From Vagococcus carniphilus (lineage in GTDB: Bacteria > Bacillota > Bacilli > Lactobacillales > Vagococcaceae): a stretch of 64,000 nt of DNA. This document shows positions 33,537-41,469 of this stretch, piece by piece (the stretch's first letter is position 1; every line of letters starts with the position of its first letter). The notes beneath the pieces were generated by a model. That model made no database searches. It was not told where the DNA came from and saw nothing but the letters and a program-made list of their open reading frames with translations. A program made the translations under genes and the position numbers. The stretch covers positions 2,868,001 through 2,932,000 of the forward strand of contig NZ_CP060720.1 of NCBI RefSeq assembly GCF_014397115.1. Direction: 5' to 3'.

Positions 33537-34434
33537 CTACCTCACTCCTTTCTTTGTCTATTCCAGATTGAAAAATAGTTTCTAATAACGATGTATTGGT
33601 AATTTCAATGTTATCAAATGGAATCCCTGTTTGAAGTAACTCCGAAATAACCTCATTTGTCTGTTCATTTTTAAAAATAATCACTAAGACGTCATTTTTA
33701 GTTGTTATTGATAACTGATTTTTGATTATTAAGTTGCTTAAACTTTCTTCAAACTCTTGATAGATTTCTTTTTCAATAGTAATAACTTTTTTCTTATTCA
33801 AGGTTCTCAAATGATACGGTGTATTATCTGCTTGAATCACGCCTTCATCCAAAAGAATGACACGATCCGCACAATAATCAACTTCTTCAATATAGTGTGT
33901 TGTAAAAAAAATAGTCGTACCTGCTTCTTTTAACTGTTTAACAAGTTGCCAAAAATGTTGTCTCGTTGACGTATCCATCCCTGATGTTGGTTCATCAATA
34001 ATGAGTAACTTTGGTCGGTTAATAATGGCTAAACACATGTCAAACAAACGTTGCTCCCCACCTGAGCAAGTATAAACAAGTTGTTTGTATTTATTTTTTT
34101 CAAATCCTAAAACTGTATCTATTTCATTCGAATCTAAGGGGTTGCTAGAAAAACTAGAGACAAAATCTAGCATCTCTTGAACAGTCACATCATCTGGAAA
34201 TTGTGTTTTTTGAGAAAGAAAGCCAATATCTTGTTTCGTTTCATTTACAGCTATCTCGCCTGTTGTTGGGTAAAATAGACCAAGAATAATATTTAATAAA
34301 GTACTTTTTCCCGCTCCATTCTTTCCTAAAAGAGCTACACATTCGCCTTTTCCAATATTTAAAGAAATATCTGTTAGCACCTGTTTCTCTTTAAATTGCT
34401 TATTAATTTTTTTCAGTTCAATGACTGATTTCAT
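33520..34434 (-). CDS. ABC transporter ATP-binding protein
   Basis: A 304-residue ATPase with Walker A GKNGAGKST (about residues 37-45), Q-loop GFLSQKT, signature TCSGGEQRLFD, Walker B LLIIDEPTSG and H-loop FFTTHYIEE. The C-terminal 90 residues are an extension like that of drug/antibiotic exporters of the NatA/CcmA type. The signature starts with Thr-Cys where Leu-Ser is usual, a mild variant. It overlaps both neighbours (4 bases with the DUF3021 gene, 17 with the permease), so the unit is translationally coupled. Confidence 0.93.
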   Translation of the reverse strand: MKSVIELKKINKQFKEKQVLTDISLNIGKGECVALLGKNGAGKSTLLNIILGLFYPTTGEIAVNETKQDIGFLSQKTQFPDDVTVQEMLDFVSSFSSNPLDSNEIDTVLGFEKNKYKQLVYTCSGGEQRLFDMCLAIINRPKLLIIDEPTSGMDTSTRQHFWQLVKQLKEAGTTIFFTTHYIEEVDYCADRVILLDEGVIQADNTPYHLRTLNKKKVITIEKEIYQEFEESLSNLIIKNQLSITTKNDVLVIIFKNEQTNEVISELLQTGIPFDNIEITNTSLLETIFQSGIDKERSEVDASTN

Positions 34435-34892
34435 TTTTCTCTCCTCCCTTTCTTAAGTTGCTGATTAATTTCATCTAAACTTCGCTTCACTCTAAGCATT
34501 GAGACTGACCAGACAATGGCATAAATTATGATAAAAGTTAATGTAAATTCAGCAACATTTCCTAGGGTATAGTCAAACCAATTCAAGAAAACATTCAAAG
34601 CAAGTAAGCCTGTATAGGTACATAAGAAGTGTAGAAAAGTTTGTTTTAAAATAGACCATTCCAACTTTTCAAAAATAAGACTAGAAATCGAAAACATCAT
34701 TCCTACAATACTCCAAAGAACTAATGCTGCTGTTAGTGCTTCTAATTCATTATTAAAAAGCGACATAAAAGCTGGAGGGCCAGGATAAAAAATGCCATAA
34801 CCTGCTTGCCACGAAAAAATAAGTGATGTTACTAAACCAATCAGAATACCTGACGGAATACCAAACAACGCGTGTCCTATCACTTTTTTCAT
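34431..34892 (-). CDS. DUF3021 membrane protein
   Basis: A 153-residue protein with four transmembrane helices (about residues 7-28, 50-70, 82-103 and 113-133) and a basic C-terminus. DUF3021 proteins are almost always encoded right after a short LytTR regulator, as here, with a 4-base ATGA overlap. They are thought to sense membrane stress or to inhibit their LytTR partner. The unit continues into an ABC exporter. Confidence 0.85.
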   Translation of the reverse strand: MKKVIGHALFGIPSGILIGLVTSLIFSWQAGYGIFYPGPPAFMSLFNNELEALTAALVLWSIVGMMFSISSLIFEKLEWSILKQTFLHFLCTYTGLLALNVFLNWFDYTLGNVAEFTLTFIIIYAIVWSVSMLRVKRSLDEINQQLKKGRREK

Positions 34893-35323
34893 ATACCTAA
34901 CCTCCTTTTAAATTCTTTCATGTATCGTCTAGATGTATATGTTTGCTCTCCATTTTTCAAATTAACTTTAATGGTTCCAGCTAAAGAAAGTTCTAAATCT
35001 TTAATAAAATCAGGATTAATCATCTCACTATTAGAAATCCGAATCATATGAGTAAATCTCTCCTCTAATTTGTATAGCACTTCTTTAATAAGAAGGGTTT
35101 CTGATTCTGTTTCACAATACGTTTTTTTTTCTAAAGAAAAAAAGCGAACCATTTCTTCTTTTTGAATAGGTATCAACTGCTCCTTCTTAAAACCAAATAG
35201 AGTGCCTTGAGTTTCTTCTGAACAAATTTGAATAATCTCCCGAATTTGATCTGTCATAGCGTTAGCATATATCTGAACCAATGCTTCATCATATGCATCA
35301 CTCATCTCAAATGTAACTTTCAT
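34889..35323 (-). CDS. LytTR DNA-binding regulator
   Basis: A 144-residue protein with a C-terminal LytTR domain (about residues 45-144). It shows IPIQKEEMVRFFSLEKKTYCETESE, FTHMIRISNSEMINPDFIKDLELSLAGTIKVNLKNGE and YTSRRYMKEFKRRLGI, the typical beta fold that reads direct repeats. There is no receiver domain, so it is not a phospho-response regulator. It is the first gene of the operon and likely autoregulates it with the coupled DUF3021 protein as membrane antagonist. Confidence 0.92.
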   Translation of the reverse strand: MKVTFEMSDAYDEALVQIYANAMTDQIREIIQICSEETQGTLFGFKKEQLIPIQKEEMVRFFSLEKKTYCETESETLLIKEVLYKLEERFTHMIRISNSEMINPDFIKDLELSLAGTIKVNLKNGEQTYTSRRYMKEFKRRLGI

Positions 35324-35412
35324 CTTATCAACTCCTAACTTATTTCTAGTTTATCTTTTTTAACTAGTCCTGTCTTAGTTTTTCGATAGGTGGTCTCTTT
35401 TTTATGATAACT

Positions 35413-35460
35413 GGCAAAAAAAGATTGCATCTCAGGTAAAAATACCCAATGCAATCTTTT
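35413..35460 (-). terminator. Terminator of the LPXTG gene transcript or of the upstream region
   Basis: AAAAAGATTGCAT pairs with ATGCAATCTTTT around an inner GGGTATTTTTACC hairpin. On the minus strand it is followed by TTTTTTTGCC, suiting the gene ending at 35471. Confidence 0.82.
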
Positions 35461-35470
35461 AATATTACTT

Positions 35471-36223
35471 TTATCTTTGTTTAATCAACAAGCATCCTAC
35501 TGCTGACAAAGTGATAAACACACCGGCAAACATTCCCATGACGTTTTTCAACTCACCTGTTTTAGGTAAGAAGCTCTTTTTAGGTGCTTCTGAAGAATCC
35601 TTTGACACAGTTGTTGATGTCGTTGTTTCTGCCGTGCTACTAGAATCACTCGTTGAATTTGTTGTACTAGACGAGGTTGAGCTTGTTCCAGTAGTCCCAC
35701 CATCAATTAATTTGTGGAAATCAGCAGAAATTGCTGATAATTCATCTAAAGTACTGGCAATTACTAAACGATCATAGAAGGTTTGAGCCTGTTCTTGAGT
35801 AATTAATTTCTTTTCCACCGCTGCAGCTATATTAGCTTCTAAGTTATAATACTTCTCTGAAAAAGCATAAGTAAACCCACTCAACTCTTCTACTGAACTA
35901 ATCAATTCATTCATAATATCTTCAACTTCTTGACTAGTAGTAGCCTCTTTTACTCTAGATATGACTTCATCATGCTTTGCTTGAGTAATATAATTATTAG
36001 CTAAGTAAATTTGAACCATTCTTATTTTTATTGATTTTAAGGTGGATAACTCTCCGTCTTCTTTTTTACTAGACTCTGTTTCAGTAGTATCAACACTACT
36101 AATAGTTGTAGTTTCTTCAATCGAAGACTCATTTGATATATTTTTATCGGATTCTTCCGCAAAAACGATTGGGGCAGCCAACATAAATAGGATACTCGTA
36201 GCAATTACTACTATCTTCTTCAT
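35471..36223 (-). CDS. LPXTG-anchored surface protein, unknown
   Basis: A 250-residue wall protein with a signal peptide (1-22, MKKIVVIATSILFMLAAPIVFA), a Glu/Thr/Ser-rich spacer and a helical middle (about residues 60-170). The middle appears to hold two related helical units (MVQIYLANNYITQAKHDEVISRV and AAVEKKLITQEQAQTFYDRLVIA). A Ser/Thr-rich stalk follows and then the sorting signal LPKTGE (about 219-224) with a hydrophobic helix and KQR tail. The sortase links it to peptidoglycan. It is a single minus-strand gene and the function is unknown. Confidence 0.88.
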   Translation of the reverse strand: MKKIVVIATSILFMLAAPIVFAEESDKNISNESSIEETTTISSVDTTETESSKKEDGELSTLKSIKIRMVQIYLANNYITQAKHDEVISRVKEATTSQEVEDIMNELISSVEELSGFTYAFSEKYYNLEANIAAAVEKKLITQEQAQTFYDRLVIASTLDELSAISADFHKLIDGGTTGTSSTSSSTTNSTSDSSSTAETTTSTTVSKDSSEAPKKSFLPKTGELKNVMGMFAGVFITLSAVGCLLIKQR

Positions 36224-36293
36224 TCTGTCTCTCCTTTTCTCATCATTTCGTCACCTAATTATAACATATCTAATCAATATAATAAGATATCAA

Positions 36294-36334
36294 ACAAAAA
36301 AAGTTGCCCGTATCACCTGATATACGAACAACTT
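36294..36334 (-). terminator. Terminator after the substrate-binding lipoprotein gene
   Basis: On the minus strand AAGTTGTTCGTAT pairs, with one mismatch, with ATACGGGCAACTT and is followed by TTTTTTG. It begins 8 bases after the stop codon at 36342. Confidence 0.8.
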
Positions 36335-36341
36335 CAGTTAT

Positions 36342-37307
36342 TTATTTTAAGAAAGAAAAGTTAGTTAAATCTTTATAAGCATACTCTTCATTAATTTGTT
36401 TCTTCTTAATTGCCCATTTTATAATATTATTAAAATCATTTTCTAATACTGGAGAAGCATGTGGGTAATCTTCTTTTTGCTTATTAATATAATCAGCCAT
36501 TTCTTCTGGGAATTGATATTTACTTAATGTTGCCGCATAATCCTTAGCATCATGAGAATTCATAAACTCAATAGCTTCATTATAGGCATTGTAAAAGGCT
36601 TTAATATCATTTGGTCTTTCTTTAATAATCGTATCCATGAACTGGATAGTACCACCTTTTATGCCAGCTTCTTTAGAGCTTCCTACAATATGTGCTCCTT
36701 TTTCTGCCAACATACTTGCCTGAGGTTCAGTATAAACTGCCGCATCTACTTTCCCTGACATTAAACTTTCAGATCTTGCTGAAAATGAAGGGATATCAAC
36801 AATTTCATAAGTAAAGCTGTTTCTTGCAGCAAACTCATCCATAATATACTCTAAAATAAAATTTGGAACTAGGGTTACTTTCTTACCACCTAGATTCTTA
36901 ATATCTGTAATATTTGATTGAGGAGACGTTAAAACTTTAAAGTCTTCTAAAATGCCAGATGTAATCGTCATATTGATACCATTTTTCTTAAATGTTGCTT
37001 CTGTCATCACATCACTGATTGTTCCATCAATTTCTTTTGCTTGAATGGCTACATTTCTATCGTTTGGTGAAGAAAAAGTTTTGATATCAACATCAAGTCC
37101 TTGTTTTTTAAAGAAACCTTCTTCTTTAGCTAGAATAATAGGTAACGCAGACTCTGCTGGTAAAATCCCTATATTTAATGTTTTGTCGCTCACTTTATTA
37201 ACTACTGGTTCTGATTCTTTCGTTTCCTGTTTTTTATCATTGCCACAAGCTCCTAAAACCACACTACCTAATAATAATAAACTACATGCTGCTATTATTT
37301 TTTTCAT
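36342..37307 (-). CDS. ABC transporter substrate-binding lipoprotein (SsuA/NMT1-like)
   Basis: A 321-residue exported lipoprotein with lipobox VLGAC (Cys21). The mature protein has the NMT1/SsuA fold: LNIGILPAESALPIILAKEEGFFKKQGLDVDIKTFSS, a linker PQSNITDIKNLGGKKVTLVPN, and VDAAVYTEPQASMLAEKG in the second lobe. Ligands of the family include sulfonates, nitrate, taurine and pyrimidine precursors. The ATPase and permease genes lie on the other strand at 38156-39611, with a deacetylase gene in between, so the importer is split over two divergent units. The substrate is undetermined. Confidence 0.9.
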   Translation of the reverse strand: MKKIIAACSLLLLGSVVLGACGNDKKQETKESEPVVNKVSDKTLNIGILPAESALPIILAKEEGFFKKQGLDVDIKTFSSPNDRNVAIQAKEIDGTISDVMTEATFKKNGINMTITSGILEDFKVLTSPQSNITDIKNLGGKKVTLVPNFILEYIMDEFAARNSFTYEIVDIPSFSARSESLMSGKVDAAVYTEPQASMLAEKGAHIVGSSKEAGIKGGTIQFMDTIIKERPNDIKAFYNAYNEAIEFMNSHDAKDYAATLSKYQFPEEMADYINKQKEDYPHASPVLENDFNNIIKWAIKKKQINEEYAYKDLTNFSFLK

Positions 37308-37319
37308 TCTTCTTCTCTC

Positions 37320-38060
37320 CTAATAAGTCATTAATTCTTTAAATTCGTCTAAAGTCATTGTAAAAGGGATAACTGTTCTCTCAATTTCAAGAGGGTTCGT
37401 TTCTCTAGTTGTCACTCCCTGCTTCGTTGTAAAAGCTAATGTAAAACCATTGTCTTTTAGTAGCGAAACATTCTCAGCATCATATAAACCAAACGGATAG
37501 GCAAAGACATCTTTTTCTTTGACCCACTCATTACATTTTTCTAAATCTTGAACGACATTCTCTTTATCTTCCCACATTAATTTAGAAGCTTCTATTCCTC
37601 TTCTTTCATGATAATCATGGGTATGGTTGGCGTAAGTAAAATAATCACTCATCTCATCTAATTCTTTAAAGCTTAATGCTTTTGATACTTTACCAGAGTA
37701 TTCACTGGTTTCTTCAAAAATCCAACCCGTTGCAACAAATACAGTAACAGGAATCTCTAATTTTTTAATAATTGGATAGGCATACGTCTTCATTGATTGG
37801 AAACAATCATCAAATGTTATTAAAACAGATTTTTCTGGTAACGATTTCTTTTCATAAAAAAAAGCTTTCACTTCAGCTAATGTTAAAAAATGATACCCCG
37901 ATTCAACTAGATAGGTCATTTCTTTTTCAAAAGAAGAGACTGAATTAAACAAAGGTAATGGTAACTGGTCTACGTAACCATTTTTGACTATCACCGGTCT
38001 CATTCCTAAATCTATTTCTTCTTTTGGCCTTATTTCATGGAATACTAAGGTTTTAAACAT
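37320..38060 (-). CDS. NodB-domain polysaccharide deacetylase-like protein (cytosolic)
   Basis: A 246-residue NodB-fold protein without signal peptide. ITFDDCFQSMK is motif 1 (TFDDC in place of the usual TFDDG, both metal-site Asp kept), ANHTHDYHERR gives the H-x3-H metal ligands and DVFAYPFGLYD is motif 3. In location between a substrate-binding protein and its ATPase it may process the imported compound. The start is uncertain: the ATG at 38060 has only a weak AAGAAAG, and the frame extends to 38120 without a better site. Confidence 0.75.
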   Translation of the reverse strand: MFKTLVFHEIRPKEEIDLGMRPVIVKNGYVDQLPLPLFNSVSSFEKEMTYLVESGYHFLTLAEVKAFFYEKKSLPEKSVLITFDDCFQSMKTYAYPIIKKLEIPVTVFVATGWIFEETSEYSGKVSKALSFKELDEMSDYFTYANHTHDYHERRGIEASKLMWEDKENVVQDLEKCNEWVKEKDVFAYPFGLYDAENVSLLKDNGFTLAFTTKQGVTTRETNPLEIERTVIPFTMTLDEFKELMTY

Positions 38061-38155
38061 TTTTATCACAGCTTTCTTTTCAGATATTTTCCTTTCATAG
38101 TATAACATAAAAGTGTACAATCAATGCGTGTTACTTAATAAAAGGAGGCTTATTT

Positions 38156-38884
38156 ATGCCTATCATATTCGATCAGGTTTCATTTTCTTACCAAGAAAAG
38201 AGAATTTTATCACAATTAAATCTAACCTTAAATGAAGGATGTCTTTATAGTATTATCGGTCCGTCTGGCGTCGGGAAAAGTACTTTTTTAAATTTATGCA
38301 AAAAAAAATTAACGCCAACTTCAGGAACAATTACTTATGAAAAAATCACCTCAGCAGATATTATCACTGTTTTCCAGGATTTATATCTTTTTCCATGGCA
38401 AACAGTAACAGAGGCTTTAGCTATGCCTTTGACCATAAAAAAAATTGAATCTGCAAAAAAAAAGCAATTGATTGCTGAGTGTTTACAAAACTTTCAATTA
38501 GAGAAGTTGGAAAATAAATTTCCTCATCAACTAAGTGGCGGCCAAAAACAAAGGGTGGCATTAGCTAGAGGAATGATTACTTCTCCTCACTTTTTACTGT
38601 TAGATGAACCCACCTCTTCTCTTGATATTGGCTCAAAAGAAAACTTGCAAACCTTTATCTTAGAAAAACAACAAGCTTTTCACCAAGGTATTATTTTAGT
38701 GACCCACGACATAGAAGAAGCTGTTTATCTGGGCCAAAAGCTGATTGTCTTTACTAACAACGAAGTTAAAATGATAGAGAATCCTTTTTTTAATCAGCGC
38801 AACGCTTCTAATGAATTAGCTTATTATCAATTTTGCTCTAAATTGAAAAATACAATTAAGGAGGTATCCAATGAGAACTTCTAA
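38156..38884 (+). CDS. ABC transporter ATP-binding protein (SsuB/TauB-like)
   Basis: A 242-residue ATPase with Walker A GPSGVGKST, Q-loop FQDLYLFPWQTV (a hallmark of the nitrate/sulfonate/taurine class), signature LSGGQKQRVALARG, Walker B FLLLDEPTSSLD and H-loop VTHDIEEAV. AAAGGAGG precedes the ATG. It overlaps the permease gene by 14 bases. It would power import with the permease and the divergent lipoprotein. Confidence 0.93.
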   Translation: MPIIFDQVSFSYQEKRILSQLNLTLNEGCLYSIIGPSGVGKSTFLNLCKKKLTPTSGTITYEKITSADIITVFQDLYLFPWQTVTEALAMPLTIKKIESAKKKQLIAECLQNFQLEKLENKFPHQLSGGQKQRVALARGMITSPHFLLLDEPTSSLDIGSKENLQTFILEKQQAFHQGIILVTHDIEEAVYLGQKLIVFTNNEVKMIENPFFNQRNASNELAYYQFCSKLKNTIKEVSNENF

Positions 38885-39611
38885 ACTGCTAAATTTTTTT
38901 CTTGGGATGGTTTCATTTATTTTATTTTGGTATCTTTTATTCCTATTAACAAATAATCCAGCTATTCCACATCCCTTTGCTTCATTAGAAAAAGCTTGGG
39001 ACATTAAGAACATTCTTTTTCTACATACTGGTGCTAGTTTTTTAAGAATTTTTATCTCACTCATATTAGCTAGCTTAATTAGTGTCCCACTTGGGATTTT
39101 ATTAGCACGATTTGAAAAGGTAAACCGTTTATTTTCACCTTTAATTTATTTTTTATATCCATTACCAAAAGTAGCTTTCTTACCAATTTTCATGATCTTT
39201 TTTGGTCTAGGGAATACATCTAAAATATTACTTATTTTTTCAATTATCTCACTTCAACTTCTATTATCCATTCGAGATGGAGTAAATCAAATCCCTAAGA
39301 CTTATTATCAAGTAATGACAGACTATAACAGTAGTTACTTACAAGAGTTACGTTATGTAACATTACCGGCTTTGATTCCTACTTTATTTAGTAGTTTACG
39401 AGTAAGCGTCGCTATTTCTCTTGCCTCTTTATTTTTTGCGGAAAACTACGCTACAACCTACGGGCTAGGTTACTTAATTATGGGCGCCTGGACAAAAATG
39501 GATTATGAAGAATTATTTGTAGGTATTTTAGCAATTGCTGTATTGGGATTCTTTATTTTCACTTTATTAGATGAGCTAGAAAAAAGATTGATGCCCTATC
39601 GTTCACTTTGA
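38871..39611 (+). CDS. ABC transporter permease (SsuC/TauC-like)
   Basis: A 246-residue BPD_transp_1 permease with six hydrophobic segments. It shows the family N-terminus LLNFFLGMVSFILFWYLLF and LYPLPKVAFLPIFMIFFGLGNTSKI. The EAA-like coupling loop is present as YYQVMTDYNSSYLQELRYVTLPALIPTLFSSLRVSV. It overlaps the ATPase gene by 14 bases and closes the unit before the PadR promoter. Confidence 0.92.
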   Translation: MRTSKLLNFFLGMVSFILFWYLLFLLTNNPAIPHPFASLEKAWDIKNILFLHTGASFLRIFISLILASLISVPLGILLARFEKVNRLFSPLIYFLYPLPKVAFLPIFMIFFGLGNTSKILLIFSIISLQLLLSIRDGVNQIPKTYYQVMTDYNSSYLQELRYVTLPALIPTLFSSLRVSVAISLASLFFAENYATTYGLGYLIMGAWTKMDYEELFVGILAIAVLGFFIFTLLDELEKRLMPYRSL

Positions 39612-39655
39612 TCAGATTCCCTTCTTTCTCAGGAGGGGTTATCAAACTACTATGT

Positions 39656-39713
39656 TTTACATACTAGTAAATTCATGGTATACTGTTTTAACTAATAGGT
39701 AATACATACTAGT
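39656..39713 (+). promoter_or_regulatory. PadR promoter with duplicated operator motif
   Basis: TTTACA (39656-39661), 17 bp, TATACT (39679-39684) form a good sigma-A promoter. The 10-mer ACATACTAGT occurs at 39659-39668, overlapping the -35, and again at 39704-39713 downstream of the start site, just before the ribosome site. This fits autorepression by the PadR protein. Confidence 0.7.
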
Positions 39714-39730
39714 TTGGAGGAATCATTAAA

Positions 39731-40087
39731 TTGAAACAAACTCAATTACTAAAAGGAGTACTTGAAGGCTGTGTTCTTGCTATTATTAATCAAAAACCAG
39801 TTTATGGATATGAGCTAGTTCAAATACTAAGACAGTCTGGTTTTGAAAATATGGTTGGTGGGACCGTCTATCCTCTTCTTCAAAAATTAGAAAAAAAGGG
39901 CATTATAATTGGTGAAACAAAACCATCTCCTGACGGGCCAGATAGAAAATACTATACGTTAAGTTCTCTTGGACTAACTGCTTTAAATGAATTTAATGAA
40001 GAGTGGCAAAGTTTAACAAAAAATGTTCATCAAATATTAAAACAAACAGGAGCTGATACTATTGACTGTAGTAGAAAAATTAATTGA
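39731..40087 (+). CDS. PadR-family transcriptional regulator
   Basis: A 118-residue winged-helix repressor, PadR type: LLKGVLEGCVLAIINQKPVYGYELVQILRQSGFENMVGGTVYPLLQKLEKKGII and the wing ETKPSPDGPDRKYYTLSSLG are classic. It uses a TTG start with GGAGG 11 bases before. The 3' end overlaps the DUF1129-like gene by 26 bases. PadR proteins usually repress a neighbouring membrane protein or exporter gene, which suits this arrangement. Confidence 0.93.
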   Translation: MKQTQLLKGVLEGCVLAIINQKPVYGYELVQILRQSGFENMVGGTVYPLLQKLEKKGIIIGETKPSPDGPDRKYYTLSSLGLTALNEFNEEWQSLTKNVHQILKQTGADTIDCSRKIN

Positions 40088-40880
40088 AAGAAATAACGAA
40101 TTAAGAAACTTGTTAACAGTAGAAAATAAAGAATACTATGAACAAATACTCATCTACATTCGGACAAAGTCTTTCTTCCATGATGACTTAGATATTGAAA
40201 AAGTTTTGCTAGAGATTCTTCAAGATATTTTAGAAGCTCAAAAAAATTCAGAAAAAGCAGTAGACTATTTCGGAGATAATCCCCAAAAAATGTTAGACAA
40301 TATTTTAAGCCAACTACCTAAAATATCTTTTAAAAAGAGGATAGGCTTAATAGGAATTGTTTTTGCTATTAGTTCAGGATTCTCACTTTTTTCAACACTA
40401 ACTTCAACACAGCCAAGTATTAATTTTCTATCTTTATTTTTCAATGGAATGATTAGTTTTATTTTTGTGGAACTCATTTTTCATTTAATTAATCAACAAA
40501 CCTTTAAGCCATATAAAAATAAAAAAAGAGAATACTTTTTTGCCTTTTGTATTAGTTTTATTTTTATTGGTTTAACATTCTTATCCAATCACTTTGGTGG
40601 TATATGGTTAAGCCTTTCAGTCCCACCATACACTGGTTTAACGATAACATGGCTTGCTATTTTGATTTTAACTATTTGGGTTATCAGTAAAAGAAAAAAA
40701 GATTATTATCATATTATTTTTTCTTTAGCTATCTTAAATCTAATTCCCACGCTCTTAAAAATCCCATACTTCAACTCGCTAGTTGATTCTACTATTCATA
40801 AAATTATTTTCATTGTTTTTGTTTTGCTTCTTATTTATGGTAGTCAATTTTACTATTTGAAAAAAGAACAAAAAAAATAA
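40062..40880 (+). CDS. DUF1129-like membrane protein coupled to PadR
   Basis: A 272-residue protein with an N-terminal cytosolic helical part (about residues 1-90, with YYEQILIYIRTKSFFHDDLDIEKVLLEILQDILEAQ) followed by about six membrane helices. This is the layout of HAAS/DUF1129 proteins found with PadR regulators in Lactobacillales. It uses a TTG start preceded by AGGAG. It is probably the repressed target of the PadR gene it overlaps. The function is unknown. Confidence 0.78.
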   Translation: MTVVEKLIERNNELRNLLTVENKEYYEQILIYIRTKSFFHDDLDIEKVLLEILQDILEAQKNSEKAVDYFGDNPQKMLDNILSQLPKISFKKRIGLIGIVFAISSGFSLFSTLTSTQPSINFLSLFFNGMISFIFVELIFHLINQQTFKPYKNKKREYFFAFCISFIFIGLTFLSNHFGGIWLSLSVPPYTGLTITWLAILILTIWVISKRKKDYYHIIFSLAILNLIPTLLKIPYFNSLVDSTIHKIIFIVFVLLLIYGSQFYYLKKEQKK

Positions 40881-40925
40881 CCTCTTGAAAGTTGAGTTTA
40901 ACGCCCAACTTTCAAGAGGTTTTTC
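40880..40925. terminator. Bidirectional terminator
   Basis: AACCTCTTGAAAGTTG pairs perfectly with CAACTTTCAAGAGGTT and has T-runs on both sides. It separates the convergent PadR/DUF1129 unit and the LysM gene. Confidence 0.9.
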
Positions 40926-41372
40926 TTAGTTATATTTCAATACTTGACCTTCATAAATCATGTCGTCTTCTAACTTGTTTAAATCACGTAATGATTCAAT
41001 TGAAACCTTATTTTTTTCTGATATGGTAGAAAGTGTATCACCAGCAACAACCGTATATGTTTTACTTGGCGTTTCTTTAACTTTCTCTTTTTGAATAGTT
41101 AATTGAGTTTCTTTATGATTGTCTTTAGCACTGCTTTCTACGACTTTTTCTTTACTAATATCACTTTTTTGTTTTTTTATTTCAGCCATTATTTCTTGAT
41201 TATGTTTATTCAGACTGTTTAGCTCTTCTTTAGTACTCCAGTACATATATGCGCTAAAACTTACATTAATAAGTATAAACACACCAATAAATATTACCAA
41301 TAAGAAACTGCTATACTTTCTATCTTTTGATTGATTATTATTTTTTCTTAGAACCAATGTCTCATTTTCCAT
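40926..41372 (-). CDS. Membrane-anchored LysM protein
   Basis: A 148-residue protein with a basic cytosolic N-terminus, one transmembrane helix (about residues 21-46, SFLLVIFIGVFILINVSFSAYMYW), an extracellular coiled-coil/Lys-rich stretch and a C-terminal LysM domain (TYTVVAGDTLSTISEKNKVSIESLRDLNKLEDDMIYEGQVLKY). LysM binds N-acetylglucosamine in peptidoglycan. This single-LysM anchored form may tether the membrane to the wall or act with hydrolases. Confidence 0.9.
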   Translation of the reverse strand: MENETLVLRKNNNQSKDRKYSSFLLVIFIGVFILINVSFSAYMYWSTKEELNSLNKHNQEIMAEIKKQKSDISKEKVVESSAKDNHKETQLTIQKEKVKETPSKTYTVVAGDTLSTISEKNKVSIESLRDLNKLEDDMIYEGQVLKYN

Positions 41373-41469
41373 CTTTTCCCTCCTCTTTCTGTCACAAATA
41401 TCATTATAAAAGGTTATGTTCTAAATAATAACCTATTAAGACAAAATTTGGAAGTTTAGTTTTAAAACT

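Noticed and set aside
38120-38156. Thiamine (TPP) or other riboswitch before the ABC importer genes
   Set aside because: The divergent gap is too short and contains only a promoter-like region and the ribosome site.
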